Shown here piece after piece: positions 35,301 through 46,600 of a stretch of DNA of 64,000 nucleotides. This stretch comes from Monocercomonoides exilis (Eukaryota > Preaxostyla > Oxymonadida > Polymastigidae): assembly GCA_001643675.2 (NCBI GenBank), contig LSRY02000003.1, positions 2,036,001 through 2,100,000 on the forward strand. Reading direction: 5' to 3'. Under the pieces are notes generated by a model. It was not told the origin of the DNA. It was given only the letters and a program-made list of their open reading frames with translations, and ran no database searches. How positions within the stretch are numbered: the first letter of the stretch is position 1; each line of letters begins with the position of its first letter. The position numbers and the translations under genes were made by a program.

Positions 35301-36975
35301 GGAAAAGATGGAACAGTGTTTCTTCAGCTGAGGAGTTGAAATGAGAAGAAGAAGAAGGAGAGGACGAAGAGGATGAAATGGAGGGATTTGTGGGATCTGT
35401 AGTCAAAGACTGAGAGTATTGTGATTGAGAAAGAAGCTCAGGTGAAATGTCAATGTTCTTCACAAGCTTTAGATCAACAGGTTTGTGCGTGTCTATTGAA
35501 CGCCTAATTCGTTCGTCCCAGCCCAGTGATGGCAGATGAATGTGAACTCGTTTGCTCTGCTTGACAATGTCCCATTCTTCGCACAGCTTTCTCTGCAACT
35601 CCAGACACTTCTCCTCCCGCTCTGCTTGTATCTCCTCCAGCTTTTGCAGGAACCATTGTCTTGTCTGAAATGTCTTCCACCTTCTTTGAATGACTGTAGC
35701 TGCCTTTCCTTTCGGTGATTCTCGATGATATCGGCACCTTGCCAGCCACATCCGCACCACTGACTGGATGGCCGTGGCTGCTTTGTCTTCTCTCTTTCCT
35801 TGTTTGAAGCGCTGCCCAGGCTGCCTCAGACACGCTTGCACTGCATCGATGTTCACAAGGCAGCTCAGCATTTGCTCTTCTTTCAGACGGGCATATTCAA
35901 TGCGAGCGGAACGATGTGTTGCAGGAGACGATTGAAGCTGAGAAGAAGCAGATGAAGGAGAGGAAGCAGGTGAAGTGACTGTTGATGTGGAAGAGGAAGA
36001 GGAAGAGGAAGAAGAAGGAGTCAAGGCACTTGGCGATGAAAGAACAAACCATTCGCTTAGAGCAAAATCAGCAATCTTCTTTCCATCGACAAACAGAAGG
36101 TCCAATGCATTATCTTCCGCCCAGTCCTCGAATTGGATCAACGCCTCGTTGATTCTTGACCAGTAATCTTTGTATGTGCGGGCAAAGGACTCGAATTCAG
36201 GAGTGTTAATGACAGTTCTTCCCTTTTTCATAACAATGTGATGCAGAGAAAACTCATCCATAAGCGCCATGTATCCTCGCTGTTGAACAGGTTCTGTTTC
36301 TGTTCGAAATGAATCTTCTTGATTCTTTGTTCCTTCTTCATCTTTTGGAAATTCTTCTTTTTGTTCTTCGGAATGATGAAAATTTTCATTTGTAGCAAAT
36401 TTTGATGAGGTTTCAGGTTGATGAAAATCAGTGGACGATGCTGAAGAAGGTCTCTCCGTTCTTTTATTTGTTATTTCTTCGTTTAAATCGTTGTTTTGTT
36501 CATCTTCTTTATGAAATTCGTTTTCAGCTATGGATGTATCAGCTTTTTTAATATCTTCCTCTTTCACTGATTGGGGTTGAATGTTAATAATTGCTGTTGA
36601 TTGTTTTTTTGACAGCTCAGCTTGCCTCCGTTTCCTCTCTTCGTATCTTTGCACCATTGCTGCTGTAACTCTTGGCTTGTATCTGTGGTCAGGAAGTCCC
36701 CCCTGTATTGGATGATCGCTTTCAACTGGAGTGGCAAGATCAAGCATTCCAAGTGGAGCTTTCACTATAGAATTTATTGGACGTTTAGGCCTAACTAATT
36801 TCGTTCCATCTTGAGCTTCTACAACGCAAAATTTCTCTTCCCTTTTATGTACTTTCATGTGAGAAGTGATTATTGATGGAGTTCTATTAAAGGAGATAGA
36901 AGAATAAAACGGTGTGGTTAGAACTCCATTTTGATTGCGATAAGGCACTTTTGTTTTGTTTTTGTTTTGACTCAT
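32389..36975 (-). CDS. IQCH: IQ motif-containing protein H (IQCH)-like protein
   Basis: I place the start at the ATG at 36973-36975 (MSQNKNKTKV); the frame is open further upstream but without ATG. Removing one 99-base intron leaves 1,495 residues, longer than the roughly 1,000-residue animal proteins because of Ser-, Glu- and Lys-rich insertions. Two IQ-type motifs lie at about residues 400-435 (AIQSVVRMWLARCRYH and VIQRRWKTFQTRQW), fitting calmodulin binding. The central ATP-grasp-like region carries the family signature GTKSGSKRIF (about 757) and KLDDEVMGRGIAVCEV (about 803). The C-terminal domain includes FYQPELSRVPHGQFF and HNITFDFEGKCG. IQCH proteins are conserved in flagellated eukaryotes and act in sperm or flagellar biology. 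The exact role here is unknown. It diverges from the S41 peptidase gene. The last two thirds lie inside the right palindrome arm. Confidence 0.85.
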   Translation of the reverse strand: MSQNKNKTKVPYRNQNGVLTTPFYSSISFNRTPSIITSHMKVHKREEKFCVVEAQDGTKLVRPKRPINSIVKAPLGMLDLATPVESDHPIQGGLPDHRYKPRVTAAMVQRYEERKRRQAELSKKQSTAIINIQPQSVKEEDIKKADTSIAENEFHKEDEQNNDLNEEITNKRTERPSSASSTDFHQPETSSKFATNENFHHSEEQKEEFPKDEEGTKNQEDSFRTETEPVQQRGYMALMDEFSLHHIVMKKGRTVINTPEFESFARTYKDYWSRINEALIQFEDWAEDNALDLLFVDGKKIADFALSEWFVLSSPSALTPSSSSSSSSSTSTVTSPASSPSSASSQLQSSPATHRSARIEYARLKEEQMLSCLVNIDAVQACLRQPGQRFKQGKREDKAATAIQSVVRMWLARCRYHRESPKGKAATVIQRRWKTFQTRQWFLQKLEEIQAEREEKCLELQRKLCEEWDIVKQSKRVHIHLPSLGWDERIRRSIDTHKPVDLKLVKNIDISPELLSQSQYSQSLTTDPTNPSISSSSSSPSSSSHFNSSAEETLFHLFPSLENGELSRLVDLSDPNVDVVFVSPVELPADVVGYLKKLLVAGAAQQSSLRSAPSSSSSSSTGAARRSTSPFRRRRSEEKKSSENEQPSSSSAPAIDPSDASAVAASYTSAGAMDDIERRLRIVVPEAAGVYGRHMPLSLQLLLSPRALQTLRGYVVARRAVLYGGVACAYDVALSAMLSVPLVAPLPSLAASVGTKSGSKRIFAAADVNAFPSIYDLFDPSLLPSAIARLVSRSPQSRRVVVKLDDEVMGRGIAVCEVGGIVEKGLDAAGLRMEDVVLSPAAIALAVLEEREEAEEGEKGGKNGEEKGEEKGEDGRREGGDGNEEKGGYPTAHREFVEKIKENQGKLEEAMAPLVVEALGLSGLRFVKAETEVGADKQYSVEPEVCSSSPSDGIQQENRRAEEEAADGSLGLASDGREENVGKDEEHVEMSANDLGMNEESGREGGSIDLEKEEEEEEEEGQILDVESLLSVPAHPECVTLVDESAYGSWRDYLVTMTVTGALVELCAERERIVGKPVVEGMIQPDGTMSITFIGERLFGRREKRREGGVGIGVGMGVGGGGCLASDGVSLHLSSDRQRERMDEFVAIGAVVPQESVPSIALRDATYAIGQVCHGKGMIGVFSVSYCVFVDEWESLRMCAVDLSVGPLAASSAFRWMSYLLQGGIEIASGNYLLPRRGGTAALHVRAPSSDSAHSACARPQGCSSGAHRSTSPRQVAGVQRVSPQAVCGSASASAQACACLSPAATRSFVIVQPFYQPELSRVPHGQFFSNCREHNITFDFEGKCGVLFQLAGHLIAGVVGFVACERSVELAARTAARALETVAVQMLHCAFVSALSWEEKKRMEKRVYGENGAVARGTALGRLAGLGGGLVKSAREKGDLAKAGLNDRSRIGAAVPLKVPFGQLQVCFLFLFFFLSLKLYYYCCCCLSFLFLSFFHFQRAINGIWRFLEMKDEERMKQSNAMRNQER
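32479..32577 (-). other. In-frame 99-base intron of the IQCH-like gene
   Basis: On the minus strand it starts GTTTGC directly after FGQLQ and ends CATTTCCAG before RAINGIWRFLE. The interior is T-rich and starts with GT and ends with AG. It is 33 codons long with no stop, so retention would insert a hydrophobic stretch (LFLFFFLSL..YYYCCCC) without shifting the frame. The translated composition is unlike the flanking protein, which supports an intron. The left-arm pseudogene keeps the same intron at 12007-12105. Confidence 0.75.
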
Positions 36976-37180
36976 CAATGATGAAGAAGGAAAACCAACT
37001 TTACACAAATGCTTAAATAAAGAAGAGTTAATGAATTTAACTATGTGTAATTAAAATAGAACAAATAAAAAAATATATACATAAACAAATTAATATACCT
37101 ATAAATTAAAAGCTTCTATTTATAAAGATATTGCTTGCAGAAAATAACGTTTGATCAAACTTCCCTATTGTACTTGAATT
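36976..37180. promoter_or_regulatory. Shared divergent promoter region, IQCH and S41 peptidase genes
   Basis: About 205 bases of AT-rich DNA separate the two start codons, which point away from each other. It must hold both promoters and 5' untranslated regions. I see no motif I can name with confidence. Confidence 0.5.
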
Positions 37181-40032
37181 ATGTTAATATTTACTTTTTT
37201 ATTTACGTATGCATGTTGCCAGTTTAAATGTGATATAAGTCAACGACTTTTAGTGCGACATTACAACGTTACAAACTGTTTAAATATGCTTACCGTGTGT
37301 AGTTATGAACTTATTTTAAAAATTTTTATAATATTCACTCTCATATACGAATACTTTTGATTCATGTGGCTTATTAGGTAAACGAAGAAAAGAATGAAAA
37401 TGATGTTTTGGTAAATGATATACTTACATATTTTGAAAGCTACGCCTATCGTGACAAACTCCTTAATTTGCCTTCTCCATTTCAAGATCAATCAGTTGAT
37501 ATCATTAAAGGTTTAAAGGATATTCAAGGAAATAAGTATAATAGGATAATTCCATTTTATACGGAAGTTGCAGAAGTTTTGAGAAAAATGAGAGACGGAA
37601 ATACTCAAGTTCAATTTCCTTGTACCCAACCGTTTTCATGGATTTTCCCATTTGGTTTGTCAGTCGAAACCGACATTAATAATTCTTCAAAGAAACCAAT
37701 ATTACGATTTGTTAAGCATTCCCTTTCTGGAATTACGAATAAAGCAATTAGTGAATATCAACAGCCTCAATTGGTGAATAAAATTATAACCAGAATTGTG
37801 ATTCAAGATGAAGATGAAAACACTAAAGAAACAGCACTAGAAACAATTGCAAAGTGGGCAGATGAAAATATTCCGTTTTCGAGAACACCAGGCGGAAGAT
37901 TAAATTATGCTATTGCAAAATACTGGTCGACAAGGCCTTTGTCTTTATTCCCAAGTTTACCGAGTTTCAGTGTTACTGTGTGGTACCTTGAAAACGATGA
38001 TGACCTTGAAGAAGAAGCAAAGGAGACGGTAGTTTCGTTCTTTGGTTTCTCAACAGTTGATGTTAAAGATATTGAGGAGTTATGTCCAATGAAAGATGCT
38101 GAAAAAGAAAAAGCGTTTAAAAATGGAAAAGTGAAAGAACAAGAAGAAATTTTGAAAAATAACAAGGAAAATCAACGCGATGATCATAATAAGGTTATAA
38201 AGGCAAATCAGAAAACAAATAAAAGAGCAAAAATACCAACTGTTTTTGATTTAATTCGTGAAGAGCGTTTCAACCGGATCACATCGCAAAGCACAATCCC
38301 ATCAAACAAAACGAAGCAATCACAAACAAAAGCGCTTGGCAACGATCTTCCCAAATACACTGTTATCCACAACGGGACGACGATCCGCGGGTACAAAGTG
38401 AGCGACACCAACATCGGCATTCTGTCTATTGAGTCATTTCAGTCTGAAGATGAGATCCAGCGGAAAGAGCTGGCAAAGGGCATAGCCGACACGCTCAACA
38501 AGCTGAAGCAGGACAACGTGGCGAAGCTGATCATCGACCTGACGAGCTGCGACGGTGACGACGTGGCGCTGGGCAACGGCATGCTGCGGATGCTGTTTCC
38601 TTCTGTCTATCCAGTCTATGGTGCTGTTGATATACCAAATACAGAGCTGAATGCGAAGGCGATGGAGAAGCTGCGGAAGGAGAACGGGGTGCAGCTGACC
38701 GACACGTTCACCATGCTCGACGCAGGCGATGTGTTTGCGAACAAAGTAGAGCAGACAGAAAGCGGACAAGGCGTCACCCGCAGCAGGCAGTGGACAAAGA
38801 CGTTCTCGATCAACTACGACAAAGTCGATCCGTTTCCGGATGTGCTCAACTCGATGAACTGGCTATGGAAGAACAAGCGCCCGTTTGACCCGAACAACAT
38901 CATCGTTCTGACAGACTCGATGTGCGGCTCTGTCTGCACGCTGGTTGTGAAGCACATGAGAGAGCTGCATTTGGCAAAGATGGTGTCTTTTGGGGGAGAT
39001 CCGCTGAACAAAGGAATTCCGCTGGACTTGGCTTCGGTGGGAGCGGGCTATGTGCTGGATTCTGATGAGTTTGAGAGTGTTCTTAAACAGTCAGCAAAAG
39101 AATCGAGTTCAGCTGAAGAGGCTTCTAATTCATATTCTTCTTCACTTTCTTCTTCTTCTTCTTCCATCTCATCCAGTCAATCAGCACACAACTTCTCTCC
39201 TCTGCTTGGAGCATCTTCCATTTCATCTTCCCTTCTTTCATCCAATTCATCTTTTCCCAAAACCAGATCAGCCCTTCCTTCTCCGTTTCTCCGAAAGACT
39301 GCGAAGCTGACGATGACCATCACAAATCAGCACAGCCACGACAGCAGCACGCCTGATGACTCATTAGAGTTCAAAATATGCGATCCAGACGTCACACTGA
39401 ACTTCTATCCATCTCCGGACGACGATGAAGACGAAGGACGAGTGCTGCTCAGCGAGAGAGTGAAAGGAGTGTTCGACCGCTGCTTTGAATGGCAGGTGAA
39501 GGAGACGCATTATGAGTGTGCCAATGCTGAGGGACACAGAGAAAACGAGGTGTGGGGAAGGCCCTGCAATGCAAGCACAAACACGTTTGATGAAACAAAA
39601 TGTGTGTTTGCAAGGTGTGCAGATGGGTATTATCTGAGCAGTGAGACGAAGAAGTGCGAGCTGATTCCGAAGTTTCCATGGGAAGATATGGAAGTTGATG
39701 ATTCGAAGAAGAAGATATCAACAGCTGCTTCTGTTGTCATCGCAGTTCTTTCTGTTCTGGTTGTAGGGGGAATCATAGCAGTTGTAATTTTCATCATCTG
39801 GAAGAAGAGGAAAGAGAGTGCGCATATTCGATACAGAAACATGGGGATGAACAAAACATCTGCTCCAAGGGCACCGAAAAAGCAGCCCACTCAAATTGAG
39901 ATGGATTTGGATGAGGCTTCGACTTATGAGGAGCCGGACACTTTGTCAGTTGGAGAGTCTAAAAAAGAAGAGGAAAAGAGAGAGACAGAAAAAACGGAAA
40001 AAACGGAAAAGGCAGAGGAGTTTAAGATGTGA
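37181..40032 (+). CDS. S41-family-like peptidase, type I membrane protein
   Basis: The main frame has no ATG near its beginning. It follows an AG at 37376-37377 and an in-frame TAG just before it. A small first exon (37181-37294, 38 codons) with a signal peptide (MLIFTFLFTYACCQF) joins it in phase through an 83-base GT-AG intron, giving 922 residues. The S41-like region has AKLIIDLTSCDGDDVALGNG (about 425-445) and NNIIVLTDSMCGSVCTLVVKHMRE, where the Ser of CGSVC (about 556) sits at the usual nucleophile position. S41 enzymes are serine peptidases that cut near C-termini; whether this one is active is not shown. A Cys-rich segment (about 700-800), one membrane helix (about 818-845) and a charged tail follow. 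The outer part would face outside or the lumen. An insertion rich in Lys/Glu/Asn lies at about 240-315. It converges with the dynein gene. Confidence 0.7.
37295..37377 (+). other. Intron 1 of the S41-like peptidase gene (predicted)
   Basis: 83 bases, GTGTGT at the 5' end and TTATTAG at the 3' end, AT-rich, phase 0. It is the only donor/acceptor pair I found that joins the signal-peptide frame to the main frame while skipping the TGA and TAG between them. Confidence 0.6.
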
Positions 40033-40685
40033 GCAATCGGCTCTTTGTTATTTTGGACTTTTTGATGAAAATGTGTATTTTTTCTTTTTTTGTTGGTTGA
40101 TTATAAAATGATTATTTGTATCATTATTTATATACAATTGAACGCTTTATCTTCAATTCATTTCTATTTTTATTACCTTCATTGTTGGATATTTTGTAAT
40201 TTATCTTCTTTTTCTGAGGCATCTCAACTTTGAAACTGAAATTTTGTTTGAATATTTTGAATAATAACAATTGTTAAATGAATTATTACCCCATCTTCTC
40301 AATTAAAAACAATTATAAAAAAAAAGTGAAGAAATATTATTTGGTAAGAAAATGATTTGACTTGAAGAGTTCGAAACGTGAGATGAATTATAAAGAAAGA
40401 ATGAGAATATTCCAGTTGAAATTGAAGCAAAAAATGATTAAAAAAGGCTGTGAGATGAATGGAGTGTTTGTGAACAAAACAAAATTCAAAAATCCAGATT
40501 TGCATCAAAAGAACAATTTTCAACAAATCTTTTTCAGATTTTTCAACTTAAATACAGAAAGAGAGAAGAAGTGAATGTGAATGAATTTAACAACACAAGA
40601 ATTGTTTTTATATGAGAAGTTCCGCTTTTCTTTAAAAAAATCATTAAAATTTCAAGAATTCCAATAATTTTTACAAATTCCCTTT
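40033..40685. other. Convergent intergenic region
   Basis: AT-rich DNA between the 3' ends of the S41-like peptidase and dynein genes. No gene seen. It should contain both 3' untranslated regions, but I see no clear poly(A) signal. Confidence 0.5.
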
Positions 40686-43600
40686 TCATTCGTTCTGCTG
40701 GCACAGCAATGCAGTTCCCCTCAGCACCCAATGTTGAGGTGGCTCAGACGTCGGCAGTGTCACTGCAGTCACAAAGTTCGTTGAATGCCCTGTTGTTGAC
40801 AACACACCATATCTCGCGCCTGTCTTATACAAAGGAGCTGCATAGAGTGTTGGCGGCGGAGTGTATCCCTTCTGAGGCAGGAAGTGGAGCACAGGCATCG
40901 TCGCATACATTTCACCCGGGCGCGATTCTGCCAGCTTCATCTCGTTGTCGTCCCACCGCCCAGCCTCCATAAACAGGCCATGAACATACACCCCGTCAGA
41001 TGGCGGTGCTGTGATCGCCTCGGCTGGCTCCTTCAGCGCCTGGAACTTGAAGCGGAGGGTGTCGATGGGGTACTTGTACTTCCTGGCGTATGTCTGCAGG
41101 ATGGCGGTGAGGAAGCCCTGCGGGAAGAAGAACCCGCTGAACCAGTAGCAGTTTGGCATGCCTTTGGTCAGCCACGTGCGGAAGAAGGCAACTCTGTCAC
41201 AGAGATCGTCCACCCACGAGGCCAATGGCTTCAGAGAAGGATAAGCTGCGTCTGCCCAAGCGGTTGGCACAACGCCTGCAAGAATTGCGTTGTATACATC
41301 TTCAATCGCCTGGGACATCACAACAAGCCCCGCAATTGCTCTCTCCAGTTCTCTCAGTGAAGCAACAATAACGTTGAGGAGGTTGTTGAACCTGACCATT
41401 TCCTGTGACAGCACAATCGAAAGAGAAGAAGGCGGAGCTGCTTCTGTTGCGTCTTCTATGAGAGTTCCATCTTCTGAATTGCTCAGTTCAGGAAGGGCAG
41501 CGCTTGATGCTGACGATGTGAGCTGTGGAAGAACACCAGGAATAGCTTCGCTCTTCTCCAAAAGCGGAGGCAGTTTGCTGAGAATTGCTTTGCTTGTTTC
41601 CAAAACTTCATCATCGGATGAACGACCAGCTGGTGCTTCTTTCTCTTCTTTTTCTTCTTCTTCCTCTTTGGTTTCTTCTCCTTTTCCTTTTTGCTCTTTC
41701 TTTTCTTCTGTTTGTTCTTTGTCTTCTCCTTCGCCTTCTTGTGCATTTGCTGCAGCTGCTGCTGTCTTCTTCTTCTTCTTCTTCTTGGAGACTGCAGCAT
41801 TGCTTCCACCTGATGATGCGCGTCTTGGCTGCATCAGAGCGATCGACTGAATAATTCTGCTTGCTTCTGTCAGCTGCAGCTGAAGTTCTGCGTTGTCGTG
41901 CATTCCAAACACAGACGGATCTTCGGTCGATGGGAATTGATCGGCAAATTCGATTGCCTCAGTGTATGTCTTCAGATCGTCGATGATGTATCTGTCGTGA
42001 TTGACGCTGTTCGGGTTGGTAGAGCCGAGATTGAAGGGATCTTTGAATGCAATTTCTTCTGTGTAGAAACGACTGAGCATAGCTCCTAATGTCCTTTTGT
42101 CCCAATCGTCTGTCACTCTTCCTCCATAGTTCACAATGCCTGTCATGTATTTGAGTGCTTTCCACGGAATTGTGTGTCCATCCACACTCACTCCAGAAGT
42201 CAATGGAGTTGCTGAGGAAGAAGAAGCAGATTCTCCTTCTTTCTTTTTCTTTGAGGATGTTGTATCGTCAATGTTGGCAGCATCATTCAAGTACATCTTC
42301 AAGTGATTGACTGAAACTTCAAAGTCGCTGTCGCTAAACTCGTACACGATGTTCCATCCCAACGGACCATACTTTCGTCTTTCTTGAATAAGAGAGTGGA
42401 AGAAAGCAAGGCCAAACAGCAATCTTCTCCACACAAACTGCTGTTTCGGGCAGCCTTGTTCATACAACGTTGGCGAAAGAGTCCTCAGAGATCTCAGAAT
42501 GTTGTTACGAACACCCTTTGGCGGTTCATTTGTAAGCTTAATACCATTTTGCAGCACAGCAATAGGAAACGCAGAAGTTGGCATTGCGCTCAGCCAAAGT
42601 CTGAAGTTCGTGTTAGACGGTGCTCCTTCATTTGTCTGGTACGAAAGACAGATGCGTTCGAGCTCAGGCATCCACGATGCCGCCAAATGGCAGTTCTGCA
42701 GGAACACCCACGAGCCTTTCATAGCTGCCTCCTTCAGCATCTGCACAGCAATTGGCCCTTGCCCTTGCCCAAGTGACAGAAGCTGCAGCCGATCTTCGAA
42801 TCCTTTCGACTGCGCAAACCGCACAACATGCTGTGTTGGGTCAGCACCTGTGGACAAGATGAAGATGATTGGTGTGGAGCGAGACGAGTCTCTATGAGCT
42901 TTTTCGAGATCCATTGCAGGAGAGCGAATGAATGTGTCACCGAGTGTGATTCGCACATACTCCATCGTACAGACAGTCAGAGAGCGAGGAGATATCACCC
43001 TCACAAACAGCAGCCGCTGGAAGTCGTTCCACTTCACTTGGTGTGAAGCAGATGGTATCATAGAGGCAGTCGGTGTTGGCTGGTTCAGCCATTCCTTCCA
43101 TGCAGCAATTGATTCTTCAGATTCTGTCATTGCAGCACAGATGCCTCCATACACCTCGTCCCAGTGGAGATCCAACATTGTCAGCTCTGTCCAGCACTTC
43201 CAGTCGATCTCTCCTTCAAACGGAAACGCTGTCAAAGTAGAAGATGAGGCAGATGAACCAGACGCCGCAGCAGCTGTCGATGGAGGCATAAACGATGGAG
43301 GCAGAGGATGTGCTCTTTGTTGTGTGGATGAGGCATTTGTTGTGCCTACTGATGCAAGTGCGAGTGTGGGCCCTCTCATGTACACGTCCCACTCCTTCGG
43401 CGAAATCGTCTGATCGCGTTTTCTGATCTGCGCAGCCATCACAAACGAGAAGAGCAGCCGGTGCTTCTCAAACAGCCCTCTGCAGATGTTCGTGTAGATA
43501 AGCTCCGTGAGTGCGTCTATCAGCGATTTCAGTCTTTCTTCGAGTGTGGGTGAAGGAGGAGTCTGAGTCAATGACAAACCAAAGATGTTCTTGAAGTACT

Positions 43601-46600
43601 GAAGAGAGTACTGATACATCGGATCCAGCTGCGCAAGATCCACAATGGCGAAATAGAGCACAGAGCCGCGGATTGCCATTGGGCGATACTCATTTCTTGC
43701 TGCCATCAGCTGCTGTTCTGTCACTTCAGCATCCTTCACACGCTCCATAATTTCTGTTGATGTCTTCTTTGACTGTTCAAGCGTCTCAATCAGAGAGAGA
43801 TCGTCCAGAAGCGTCTGCACTGTGGTTCCTTTCAGCAGCGCCAGGATTTTCGCTTCGGTCTGAACAAGCAGCTTCGCATCGGCTGCCATGTCGCGCACAA
43901 GTTTGTCTTTCGCTTCTTCCAGCTCAGCTTTCTCGTTCCTGACAACATCTGCAAGCAACTGGTCTTCTAAACCTTGTGATGTGACTGTGAAGTTGATGAT
44001 GCTGACTTTTATTGAGACATCAGGAAGATAATGAGGATTGGCCAGTTTTGTGGTGATGTACAGATAAAACTGTGGATTGTAATCAACATCCTGATTGGCC
44101 AGGCGAATGATTGTTCTTCCGCCTTGTTTCACCGTCTGTTGAAGCAAAAGAGGAGACAGCTGAGGATCAAGTGTCTCTCCCACATCTTCCAGCAGGATAG
44201 GCTGTCCAACTCTGATGGCATTTGTCAATGTTCTCAGGAAGTTTGGCTCACCAGGCCGCATCACACGTATCTTCCTCTCTTTCTCTTTCTCTCTGATCCA
44301 TCTGTTCGCCTGCCCTTGTGGGTCAATCATCAAAGGCCACCGGCGTGTCTGTGAGACCATCACAGCATTCTCCACTGAAAGTGGATCAGATGGCAGGCTC
44401 TGAATCTCCCAATCTCTAATTTGCACTGGAGAAGATAGCACTTTCTCTAGTTGGAAGTCTGCATTCACAGGAATTCCAAGCTCATTGCAGTCTTCGATCC
44501 ACCCTTCGATCAAGTCGTGTCTGTATGATGCTGTGAATGGACCGATATATGCTAAGCAAGCAGCTGATAGCAATGAATCGCCCAAAACAAGCTTTTTCTC
44601 TGCTCTTGCCTGTTCCAATGAAGCAGCCCATCTTTCTCCTTCATCCCCAAGTGCAGACACCAATTGTGTTGCATTCTGGAATCTTCTTTCCGTCTGTGCA
44701 ATCATATTTTCTGTCTCCGCGCTTTCTGCTTTCTTTGTATCGAACTGGTTCTTCAGCGCTGCCAGTGCCGCCTCCACATCCGCCAGCTGCTTCTGTTTCA
44801 CTGCTAACTTCGCTGTCAGATCAGCCAGTTTGTCCTGTGCCTCCTTCGCTGCCTGCTTCTTTGGCTCGATTATCTTACTGACACGCGCAAACTCCACAAT
44901 GGCCACAATCCACTGGCAGATGTTTGCAGCAGCCTTTGAAACAGACTCCACTTTGTCTGGCTTGAACTCGGGGTCTTCGATGAATGGGCGCATCTTCTTG
45001 TCCATTGCGCCATCGATCTCGTTGATGTCGTAGTTCACCAGCATCTGGATGAAGTTCGCCTGACTCAGCAGCTGCCGAGAATTGTCCCAGTCGGGTTTCT
45101 TGTTGAACAGGATGCACACAGCAGTCATCACTCTCTTCACAGCCTCAGGTGGATTCGCAAACGTCTTCACTTCTGTCACAGCTGCCTTTGAGAGTGACTC
45201 CAGCGCCTTGTTTGCTTCTAAATAAACTGGCATGATTTTGTCGAGCTCAACTTGCGCGTCGTCGGCAAGCGCTTTAGCTTTGTCTGCTTCCACACGCACA
45301 ACTGCCTCTTCTGCTGTGACAGTCGCACGGATCTCTGCGGTTTGCGTCTGGTCCTTTAGAATCTTCTCCATCAGCTGCTGAATTTGTTCATGTTGCTCGT
45401 GCAAGATGGGTTCCATCTTCTTCAGCTCTTCTTGCATGTCAGCAACAGATTTCTTTGTTTCAGTCAATGTGTTGCAGCCATTTTCGTATTTTGCAATTCT
45501 TTCATCCAATGCATCGTTTCTCTCTTTCAAGAAACGGAACATGAGAGTTATCAGCTCAAGGAACAGAGTTGGAGTGATGTATGTCTTTCTCTTCATCTCC
45601 TGGAAGAACAAGTCAGATGCCTCTTCAACAGATGAATGCACTCTCACACACATCTCAGCCACTTGATCAGCAATCGAGTCTCCGCCAAGTTGAGGTGAAT
45701 CTTCAATAAACCGAAGCGCCACTGACTTCAGTGCAGTGCCTGGCCAGTTGGCGACCCAGTCGATTGTGCAGCAGTTGACAAGTGAAGGGAACATTCTGCA
45801 GCGTCTTCTAAAGGAGTCACCAACAGGAGACATGCATAGCACAATGTGCAGATTGTCTCTCACTCTCTGCACAAGATATTGCATTGCTGCATCTGGAGCT
45901 TCGGGTACACTTTCTCCTTCTTTCGCGCATTGACGCATCTTTGAGATGGCTGCCTCTCTTTGTTGTGCATCATACAAGTTGGGTACTTCTCCGCTCGAGA
46001 GGATTCCATTTATATCTTCCAAGAACGATTCTTGTACAATCTGTGCATCGCTCAGCAGAAACACAACAGGTTTTCCTTCAACTCCGGCAATATCATACAG
46101 CTTCCTCAGATCCTCTCGAAATTCTGGCGTTCCATAGTTCTTTGCAAGTGTGATCTCAAAGCAATCATATCCTTCAATAAACGCACCAAGACGAGTAAGT
46201 GACTGTTTTCCACAGCCACCAACACCCACAAGAAGAGCATTTCCGCGAGGCTGTCTGATAATACGAGTGATCCTGGCAATGTGCTCCACTGCCTCCATAA
46301 AGAAGACAAGATCCATTTCCTTCGTCTTTCGTGTGATGCACTCCAAGTTGAAATCTGCCAGGGCGTGTCCCAACTGTGTCTGTAGCTTGCCCAAGTCGGT
46401 GATCTCTTCATACGGACGATCATCAGAATTCATCTTGCCCAGATCTGACCACAGCGCAAGTGGTGGCTGTTTCTCTGTAAATCCGCCTGCTGGTGATTTA
46501 GACTTTGCGGGTGAAGGTGTTTGAGGAGGAGCAGCAGAAGAGGCTGAAGCTGAGGCTGATGATGAAAGAGTTCGTAATGCCATTGGATCAATGCGCTTTC

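Larger units (their letters stand above)
22473..35360 (-). repeat. Right arm of the ~12.9-kb inverted duplication
   Basis: Mirror image of 9225-22096. Its outer boundary lies inside the intact IQCH-like gene at about codon 538, so this arm is continuous with a working-looking gene and is probably the ancestral side, while the left arm is the derived copy. Differences between arms are few in the central part: 2 of 435 residues in one Pmp-like frame, 7 of 628 in another (six of them clustered), none of 246 in the third. Confidence 0.95.

Noticed and set aside
9225-35360. Palindrome as a simple assembly duplication of one sequence
   Set aside because: The arms differ in homopolymer length, in clustered substitutions and strongly at the outer edge, so at least two real sequences exist. 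A haplotype misjoin remains possible.
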